Assembly: GCA_963803375.1 (NCBI GenBank)
Contig: CAWDMB010000006.1
Coordinates: 1-64,000, forward strand
DNA length: 64,000 bases
Source of the DNA: JAOPZW01 sp963803375
Lineage (GTDB): Bacteria; Actinomycetota; Thermoleophilia; Solirubrobacterales; Solirubrobacteraceae
Reading direction: 5' to 3'
Of this stretch, positions 58,691 through 64,000 are shown in pieces (position 1 is the stretch's first letter; each line of letters starts with the position of its first letter). The notes beneath the pieces are model-generated. The model searched no databases and was not told the DNA's origin. It saw only the letters and a program-made list of their open reading frames with translations. A program made the position numbers and the translations under genes.

Positions 58691-60046
58691 GTGGCCCGTA
58701 GCGCGAGCTTCGACGTGCTGGTCATCGGTGGCGGCTCGGCTGGCTGCGTCCTCGCTGCGCGTCTGAGCGAGAGCGGCCGGCGGGTCTGCCTCGTGGAGGC
58801 GGGTCCCGACTACGGGCCCTACGCGGACGGGCGGTGGCCCGCGGACATGCTCGACGCGCGTGCGCTCGCGTTCTCCCATGCGTGGGCGACCGACCGCGAG
58901 GATCGCTCGCAACTACGCGCTCGGATCATCGGCGGCTGCTCTGCGCACAACGCCTGCGTGGTGCTCGCGGGCACACCCTCGGACTACGACGAGTGGGGGC
59001 ATGGCTGGAGCTACGTCGCGATCCAGCCGTACCTGAGGCGGGCCGAGCGCGAGCTACGCGTGCGCCGGCTCTCGCATGAGGAGCTGTCGCCCTGGCACCG
59101 CGCCTTTGCCGCTGCGGCGGGCGACGACGCGATCCTGCACCCCGTCAACGCGAACGGCTCCGTGCGCTGGAACACGGCATTCGCCTATCTCGATCCAGCC
59201 CGTGGGCGCGACAACCTGACGATCCTCGCCGACACGCTCGTCAACCGCGTGCTGCTGGCCGGCGACCGTGCGGTTGGTGTCGCGACGACGGACGGTGAGT
59301 TGCGCGCGGACACCGTCGTGCTGGCTGCTGGGGCGTACGGCTCGCCCACGATCCTCCTGCGCAGCGGCGTCGGTCCGGAGCGGGAGCTGCCGGTCGGCGA
59401 GGGTCTGAGCGATCACGTCGGCGTCGGCTTCGGCTTCTCCGGGACGGAGCGCCTGCAGCGCGAGGCCGCGGAGTTCGAGCGATCCCACCCGCTGTTCATG
59501 GCTCAGGTGACCGTCGCAGCCTCGAGCAGCGCCTGCCCGGCGGGCACGCGGGACCTCTTCTTCTTGCCCGGGATCGATCCGCCGGGTAAGGCCGGCTACG
59601 AGGTCAGCGTCGCCGTGTTCGCGATGAAGCCCGAGTCGCGCGGCTCGGTCCGCCTCGCGTCGCGCGATCCGCGCGTGCCGCCGGCAATCGACCACGGCTT
59701 CCTGTCGAACCGGCGTGACGCCGAGGTCCTCGCCGAAGGCGTCGAAGCTCTGCGCCGGCTCACCAGCACAGACGCGATTCGCGCATACGGCGGTCGCGAG
59801 ACGCGTCCAGGGCCCGACGTCGACGCGCTCGCGCACGTCCGCGATACCGCCCGAGGCTTCTTCCACCCGGTCGCGACTTGCGCAATCGGTCGCGTCGTGG
59901 ACGGCGACGGCCACGTCTACGGGGTCGACGGACTGCTCGTCGCCGACGCCTCGATCATCCCGACGATCCCGCGGGCCAACACCAACCTGTCGACCGTTGC
60001 GCTCGCGGAGCGGCTCGCAGAGCGCATGGCAGAGCTGCAGCGGTAG
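58691..60046 (+). CDS. GMC-family FAD oxidoreductase
   Basis: A 451-residue protein from GTG 58691. It starts FDVLVIGGGSAGCVLAARLS, the FAD Rossmann motif, and has the GMC signature GGCSAHNACV, the TVVLAAGAYGSPTILLRSGV block and the C-terminal FFHPVATCAIGR with the active-site His, then ANTNLSTVAL. GMC enzymes oxidise alcohols or choline-like substrates; the specific substrate is not readable. Length is slightly short for the family (~500-560). Divergent from vapB, so the operator region may overlap its promoter. Confidence 0.93.
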   Translation: MARSASFDVLVIGGGSAGCVLAARLSESGRRVCLVEAGPDYGPYADGRWPADMLDARALAFSHAWATDREDRSQLRARIIGGCSAHNACVVLAGTPSDYDEWGHGWSYVAIQPYLRRAERELRVRRLSHEELSPWHRAFAAAAGDDAILHPVNANGSVRWNTAFAYLDPARGRDNLTILADTLVNRVLLAGDRAVGVATTDGELRADTVVLAAGAYGSPTILLRSGVGPERELPVGEGLSDHVGVGFGFSGTERLQREAAEFERSHPLFMAQVTVAASSSACPAGTRDLFFLPGIDPPGKAGYEVSVAVFAMKPESRGSVRLASRDPRVPPAIDHGFLSNRRDAEVLAEGVEALRRLTSTDAIRAYGGRETRPGPDVDALAHVRDTARGFFHPVATCAIGRVVDGDGHVYGVDGLLVADASIIPTIPRANTNLSTVALAERLAERMAELQR

Positions 60047-60125
60047 GCGCACGGGACGGCGAGCGGCCCGCCGCTCGGCGATGTGGGGATCGCGTCCACG
60101 GCCGGCCCGACGCCAGCGATTCAGG

Positions 60126-60443
60126 CTAAGTGATCTCTCTCGCCATCCCCCAGCGCCCTTCCCGGGAGTTGTCCCACTCGGTCGCATCTTGGTCCCGCGG
60201 GCGACGCGAGGCGAGCATGGCGCCAGGGGCTCGCTTCACGGGGCCACCTGGTCGTGCCGGGCCCGGACTCGGCTCGGGTCGGTCGCGACGTCTGGCGCGC
60301 GGTCGCGAGAGCGCGCGCGGCGCAGGCGGGCGCGAAGCTGCGCCCAGGTCGCCCCGAGCGACCACGAGCAGCGCGGGGCCGAAGGACGCGAGTGTCTCTT
60401 CGATCGGGAGGCCGGCCACGTGCGCGAACGGAAGGCCGATCAC
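60126..60443 (-). CDS. Small hydrophobic-start protein behind the selenium-binding relic
   Basis: A frame of ~105 residues from GTG 60443, overlapping the relic's stop (GTGA). Only the first ~30 residues (VIGLPFAHVAGLPIEETLAS, then FGPALLVVAR) look like a natural membrane-segment protein of the kind found after selenium-binding-protein genes; the rest is Arg/Pro-rich and may be out of frame. It may be a degraded partner gene. Confidence 0.35.
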   Translation of the reverse strand: MIGLPFAHVAGLPIEETLASFGPALLVVARGDLGAASRPPAPRALSRPRARRRDRPEPSPGPARPGGPVKRAPGAMLASRRPRDQDATEWDNSREGRWGMAREIT

Positions 60444-60726
60444 TGGAAGATCTCGGTCGTGCAGTCGCCGCCCCGCAGGCGCACCTCGTGTGCTCGGGCT
60501 GGACCGCCGGGGCGGTCGTGGAAGTCGACGAAGAAGTCGGGGTCGACCTGCATCCCGCCCTCGGGTGAGCAGTTGACGCGCAGCAGCCACGAGCGCAGCC
60601 CGGGGTAGAACTGGTTGTCCCAGGTGGAGTACAGCGAGTTGGTGACGAAGGCCTGCGCCCGTCCAGCGACAGCTGGATCATCTGCGGCCCGCCGCCGAGC
60701 ATCCCCGCGTCGCCGCCAATGAGCAC
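60440..60726 (-). pseudogene. C-terminal fragment of a selenium-binding protein / methanethiol oxidase (SBP56)
   Basis: One frame reads MLGGGPQMIQLSLDGR near 60670-60726; the next frame, from about 60653, reads AFVTNSLYSTWDNQFYPGLR and continues VDPDFFVDFHDRPGGPARAH to RGGDCTTEIFQ and a stop. Together they are the last ~100 residues of SBP56-type proteins, which oxidise methanethiol. One base is missing from a G/C run at 60652-60653; adding it fuses the frames. The N-terminal ~350 residues are absent, so this is a truncated relic even after the correction. Confidence 0.75.
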
Positions 60727-60988
60727 CGTCGAGCTCGAGCGCCTGCAGCGTGCGTCGCGGCCGCGCTCCTGCTTCCGTGTTGAAAGCAGGTTCGGAGGTC
60801 GCCGTGGACGGCGCCGGGGGCGGCGGGCAGTGCCCGCCGCCCCGCAGCCTTGTCTGCACGGAGCTCTCCAGCGAGGTCACTCTGCACGCCGACCGCTATG
60901 CGGATGACCGCGACGGGCTCGGCACAACGTCTGCTCCCGCTCCGATCCTCGGCCTCGCGCCGTCGACGCCGGGGCGGCGTTGGGTCGT

Positions 60989-62013
60989 CTACTCGTTCCA
61001 ACGCGACACGCCGGGGGGCGGACACGTGACGCCGTCGAGCTTCCAGATCTGCCCGCTGAGGGTGACGACGTAGGCGGTGTTGGCGATGAACTCGAGCGAC
61101 GTCGGCCGGTCCAGGCCGTCCGCGACGACCGTGAAGGTGGCGTCCCGTCTTGCCCGCACGAGGCTGCCGGTGTCGGGCAGCGCCGGAGAACCCGGGGGGC
61201 CGCCTCCGAAGACGCCCTGCGAGAGCGCGTACAGCGTGCGATCGCGCGCGAATTCCACGTCGACGAGCAGCGGAGCGCCGGAGGCGACCACCGTGGCGGT
61301 GGACGACTTCGATCCGAACGAGACGACCTTGCCGTCCTCGGGCAGGTGGGGGACCGGGCCGGCCTCGGCCATGTACACCTTGCCTGCCCGTAGCGCGAGC
61401 CCCGTTGGGACGATGTTTGCGAACGCGATGCGCTCGCTGACGCGACCATCGCGCTTGACGCGCAGCACCCGGTTGTGGTGCCCGTCGGTGACCAAGAACC
61501 CGCCACGGTAGGTCTCCAGCGCGTACTGGACTCCGGTTGGCAGGTCGAACTGAGTGTTCGGCGGATTCGCGACCGAGAACGCGCCGATGTCTGCGACCAC
61601 GGTGAAGCTGTCTGGACCGTCGACGCGGTAGATACCGACGGTGTCGCTGCCGCCGACGTCGGCGCCGACGGCCGTGACCAGCACGTACGCGGTCCGGCCG
61701 ATGAACTCGACGTCCCTGGCCACACCGAAGCCGAGGCTCGAGGCCGGCAGGCCATCGGCGAACGTGCTGACAGCTCCCGTCCTGGGATCGACGCGCGAGA
61801 TCCTGCCGGCCGCCGATTCCGTCACGTACAGCGCGCCGTCGGGACCAATCGTGCTGCCCGCGCCACCCTCAAGGCCCGTGACCAGCTGCGTCGGATTGAG
61901 CCCCCCGGTGCGGGCGCAGCGGTCGCTGCAACCGGCTCGACCATCGCGATCATCGTCGACAGCACCACGGCTACGGCCACGCTTGCGTGCGCGATCAGGT
62001 GCTTCGTGCTCAT
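60989..62013 (-). pseudogene. Secreted ScyD/ScyE-family protein with frameshift after the signal peptide
   Basis: ATG 62013 has AGGAGA at good spacing and opens MSTKHLIAHASVAVAVVLST, a signal peptide ending near AAPAPGG. At the six-base C run 61901-61906 the frame is lost; with one more base it continues LNPTQLVTGLEGGAGSTIGP, then VTESAAGRISRVDPRTG and a beta-propeller to 60989. Repeats such as GVQYALETYRGGFLVTDGHH and FARDRTLYALSQGV are typical ScyD/ScyE-like propellers (exported, function unclear). Repaired length is about 340 residues. This may be a sequencing indel; without repair no exported protein is made. Confidence 0.8.
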
Positions 62014-62192
62014 TGTCTTCTCCTTGCTTGTCTTCGGGATTGGGTCGAGGGCCGGCCTGGGCCGTGACCCTCCCGCCATGTCCTTGGCGACGATGCCGCG
62101 GGCGCGCCGCCGCGCGAGCTCGTGCCGCTCGCTGGGCGGACGACAGACGGTGCCCCCTTGCCTTCCCCGGCTGCGCTGGCTGGCTTGGTCAG

Positions 62193-62486
62193 TCACGCCT
62201 TCTCGTCGCTTGTGTAGGCGTAGAAATAGGGGTCGAGTACGCGGACCTGGGTGATTCGCTCGACCGGAAGGTCGTTGCGCGTTGCGGTCTTGCGGATCGC
62301 CTCCGGCCTTGGTCCGTCGTAGACGCAGAAGGTCTTCGTGCGGTCCTCGCTCACGTAGGAGTGGATCCAGGTGACGCCCTCCTCCTGGTTTCGCTCGACC
62401 ACCCCCCGGCAGAGCTGCGCTCCCTCGCTCGAGGCCGGGATCCTCAAACCCTCCGAGAAGGTGCGCTCAACGACGTAGCGGGGCAT
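62193..62486 (-). CDS. DUF4242 (SCO4226-type nickel-binding) protein
   Basis: A 97-residue protein from ATG 62486, with AGGAGA upstream. The DUF4242 pattern is MPRYVVERTFSEGL, then VTWIHSYVSEDRTKTFCVYD and PEAIRKTATRNDLPVERI with a VLDPYFY end. The Streptomyces homologue SCO4226 is described as nickel-binding. Metal-ligand type residues here (His and Cys in the central strands) are present. It precedes the ScyD/ScyE-like gene on the same strand. Confidence 0.85.
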   Translation of the reverse strand: MPRYVVERTFSEGLRIPASSEGAQLCRGVVERNQEEGVTWIHSYVSEDRTKTFCVYDGPRPEAIRKTATRNDLPVERITQVRVLDPYFYAYTSDEKA

Positions 62487-62563
62487 CTCGCTTCTCCTTG
62501 CTCTTCACGCTTCGGTGGCGCTGGAGCTACGACCACGACAGCCAGCCGCATCGGCAACGACAC

Positions 62564-63545
62564 CTAGAGGCTTGATGTGGGTTCATCGTCCGTCGTAGGC
62601 GGCGAGGGCGCGTGGCGGGCGGCCGGTGAGGATGTTGATGAGCATTCCGAGGGTGAGGGCGAGCAGGCGTTGTGCGATGCGTTGGACCAGTCCGGTGAGG
62701 GTCTTGGCGAGGTGCTGGTCGAGGCGCATCTGGCCCTTGAGGTTGCTGAAGACCGACTCGGCGACCAGGCGGATGCGGGCCTTGGCGATTTCCATCGGTG
62801 GTCGCTGACCGAGCTTGTGCTTGGTGGGCGTGATCAGCGTGACGTCGATCAGGCTCATCGTGCGCTGGTACTCGGCGCCCCAGAAGCCACCGTCGCCGAA
62901 CAGCAGGCTGTCGGGGTGCCCGCAGGCCAGTTCCCAGGCGGACTCGCGTTCCTGTCCGGTCTTCGGTCCGACGAGGTCATAGCCGACCGGGGTGCCCTTC
63001 CAGTCGGCGATGAGGACCAGGCGCATGCCCCACACGAACAGGCTCTTGGACGGGCAATACCCGTAGCTGGCGTGCCCGGCGAACTCGCTCTTGGAGGCGC
63101 AGCCGGGGTAGTTGGCGCACTGAATCAGCGTCCCGTCGACGAGCCGGATCTGGCCGTCGGCGATCAGCTGCGCGACCTGCAGCTGCACGGTGGCGATCCA
63201 CGGCGCCAGGCGCCGCAGCCGGCGGTTGTACTGGCTCTGGTCGGGCAGGTGCGGAAACCAACCGGGCAGCAGCCGCTCGATCATGCCCAGGAACTGGCGA
63301 TCCGAGCAGACGCCGGTCGCTGCTTGCGCGGCGGCGAGCGCGATCAGCTCATCGTCGGTGATCAGGCCCGCAGGGCCCGAGCGAGGGATCCGAACCGACG
63401 CGGCGAACACGTAGGCTGCGATAACGAGGGTCTCCAGACAAGCGGTCATCTCGTGCTCCAATCACGAGCTGGCAGGGCTGGAGGCCCTCTTCTTTATGTC
63501 AACGCCGCCACCTGCCCCGCGACCCAACCCACATCAAGCCTCTAG
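62564..63545. mobile_element. IS982-family insertion sequence, 982 bp between outer ends of inverted repeats
   Basis: CTAGAGGCTTGATGTGGGTT at 62564-62583 is repeated, inverted and identical over 20 bases, at 63526-63545. The outermost CTAG on both sides may be a palindromic target duplication rather than part of the element, which would make the repeats 16 bp. One transposase gene fills the element. The right repeat provides the stop codon of the small membrane-protein gene beside it. Confidence 0.93.
62583..63461 (-). CDS. IS982-family DDE transposase
   Basis: A 292-residue protein from ATG 63461. IS982 features: the N-terminal helical block ITDDELIALAAAQAATGVCS, then VDGTLIQCANYPG with the first Asp, HASYGYCPSKSLFVWGMRLV, GDGGFWGAEY with the second Asp, and RLVAESVFSNLKGQMRLDQH with the catalytic Glu. 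The gene is uninterrupted and the ends are perfect repeats, so this copy may still move. Confidence 0.95.
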   Translation of the reverse strand: MEHEMTACLETLVIAAYVFAASVRIPRSGPAGLITDDELIALAAAQAATGVCSDRQFLGMIERLLPGWFPHLPDQSQYNRRLRRLAPWIATVQLQVAQLIADGQIRLVDGTLIQCANYPGCASKSEFAGHASYGYCPSKSLFVWGMRLVLIADWKGTPVGYDLVGPKTGQERESAWELACGHPDSLLFGDGGFWGAEYQRTMSLIDVTLITPTKHKLGQRPPMEIAKARIRLVAESVFSNLKGQMRLDQHLAKTLTGLVQRIAQRLLALTLGMLINILTGRPPRALAAYDGR

Positions 63546-63793
63546 TGACCGGTCAGGGAGCCGATCCGGGCGAAGCGGCGGCGGCGCAGTCGAGCGATGC
63601 CGGCAAGGGCGATCGCGAACGCCCCGGCGGCGGCGGTGGCGCCAATCCCCGCCGAGTCCCAGTCAAGGCCCGAGGTTTGCGCGTCATCGGCTGCGTGCGT
63701 GCGGGTGATGGGGCGCGGGGCCACGGGCCATGTCGGCGGGGCAGCCACGGCGATCGGGCGGCCTGAAGAGCCCCTTGCGGGGGTGTGGAACAT
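63542..63793 (-). CDS. Small membrane-anchored protein truncated or ended by IS982
   Basis: An 83-residue protein from ATG 63793, with GAAGGAG upstream. The first ~50 residues are polar and Pro/Thr-rich; a single membrane helix (IGATAAAGAFAIALAGIARL) follows near the C-terminus with an Arg-rich cytoplasmic end. No domain is recognised. Its TAG stop lies inside the CTAG at the outer edge of the IS982 repeat, so the native C-terminus may have been longer. Confidence 0.65.
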   Translation of the reverse strand: MFHTPARGSSGRPIAVAAPPTWPVAPRPITRTHAADDAQTSGLDWDSAGIGATAAAGAFAIALAGIARLRRRRFARIGSLTGH

Positions 63794-63905
63794 GATCGCT
63801 CCTTCGTCATGTAGGACCGCCCGGTGCAATTCTGCGGTCCAGTCAACGCTAGGAGCGTGTAGGTCCCCGGCGCATCGGGAGATCTGCCCAGATTGCTGCA
63901 GGCGC

Positions 63906-64000
63906 CTACCGCCCTTGGTCCGCGAGCCCGAGCCGCACGGCCTGTGCGCTGGCCTGCGCGCGCGTGCGCACGTCAAGCTTGCGCAGGATCGCCGAGACGT
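63906..64000 (-). CDS. C-terminal end of a LuxR-type regulator (cut by window edge)
   Basis: About 31 residues to the stop at 63906: VSAILRKLDVRTRAQASAQA, then VRLGLADQGR. This is the second half of a LuxR/GerE helix-turn-helix: the recognition helix and the dimerisation helix with the conserved K-L-V-R-T-R pattern. The rest lies beyond the window. It is probably a NarL-type response regulator or LuxR-like regulator. Confidence 0.75.
   Translation of the reverse strand, partial: VSAILRKLDVRTRAQASAQAVRLGLADQGR

Overview
The window is about 72% G+C by eye, with G/C-rich third codon positions, many GTG starts and many 1-4 bp start/stop overlaps. Gene content points to an actinobacterium: a deazaflavin (F420)-type nitroreductase, separate LigD polymerase and ligase modules, DrrAB-like ABC genes, a DUF4242/SCO4226-type protein, and a tiny KdpF preceded by a second tiny membrane peptide. 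The flavour suggests the class Thermoleophilia (Solirubrobacterales), but that placement is inference. No rRNA, tRNA or CRISPR array was seen.

Layout. 1-3.3 kb is an accessory edge: the 3' part of an IS1182-like transposase, a lone PD-(D/E)XK-like protein behind a palindrome, and a DUF6883/DUF4926 gene pair. 3.4-12.2 kb, mostly minus strand, holds redox and hydrolase genes: an ODP-type metallo-beta-lactamase fold protein, two paralogous cyclic-nucleotide-domain/thioredoxin-reductase-like flavoproteins that lack the CxxC, a TlpA/DipZ-like protein with half of its CxxC, an epoxide hydrolase and a frameshifted chloroperoxidase-like hydrolase. 12.3-15.5 kb mixes intact genes (GNAT, PQQ-type sugar dehydrogenase, PEBP) with relics (ECF sigma factor, acyl-CoA synthetase) and a 71-bp tandem repeat. 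15.7-22.9 kb is a tight NiFe-hydrogenase maturation operon, hypC-hypC-like-hypD-hypE-hypA-hypB-SIS-hypF, followed at once by a pabB-pabC fusion. No hydrogenase structural gene lies in the window.

25-31.4 kb holds an epimerase, a secreted repeat protein with a two-component pair, a nitroreductase, a helix-hairpin-helix protein and a VOC dioxygenase. 31.4-34.3 kb is a trpB2-type gene split by a 1541-bp IS4-superfamily element; removing the element and one 6-bp target duplication restores an exact 455-codon frame. 34.6-38 kb holds a MarR/GbsR regulator with DrrAB-like ABC genes and a toxin-antitoxin pair. 38.2-42.9 kb holds aat, a hydrolase, and a DNA-repair set (ATP-dependent ligase, AlkA-like glycosylase, LigD polymerase) with YqgE.

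43.1-54.6 kb is a rearranged Kdp potassium-uptake locus. KdpD is split: the cytoplasmic sensor module lies on the minus strand at the left and the membrane histidine kinase with KdpE lies at the right. The pump genes run kdpF-kdpA-kdpC-kdpB rather than the usual F-A-B-C, and a truncated second KdpD sensor start follows. A GNAT/acyl-CoA-synthetase-like gene sits between two near-identical 24-bp motifs that border the left sensor gene and the pump operon. 54.8-64 kb contains an MFS exporter, a family-4-like uracil-DNA glycosylase, a DUF72 gene, VapBC, a GMC oxidoreductase, relics of a selenium-binding protein, a frameshifted ScyD/ScyE-like protein, DUF4242, an IS982 copy, and the end of a LuxR-type regulator.

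Several reading frames are broken by single-base indels in short G/C runs (about 9636, 27589, 60652 and 61903), by an in-frame TAG (51963), or by a 2-base change in an IS. These could be genuine gene decay or sequencing error; the sequence alone cannot decide.
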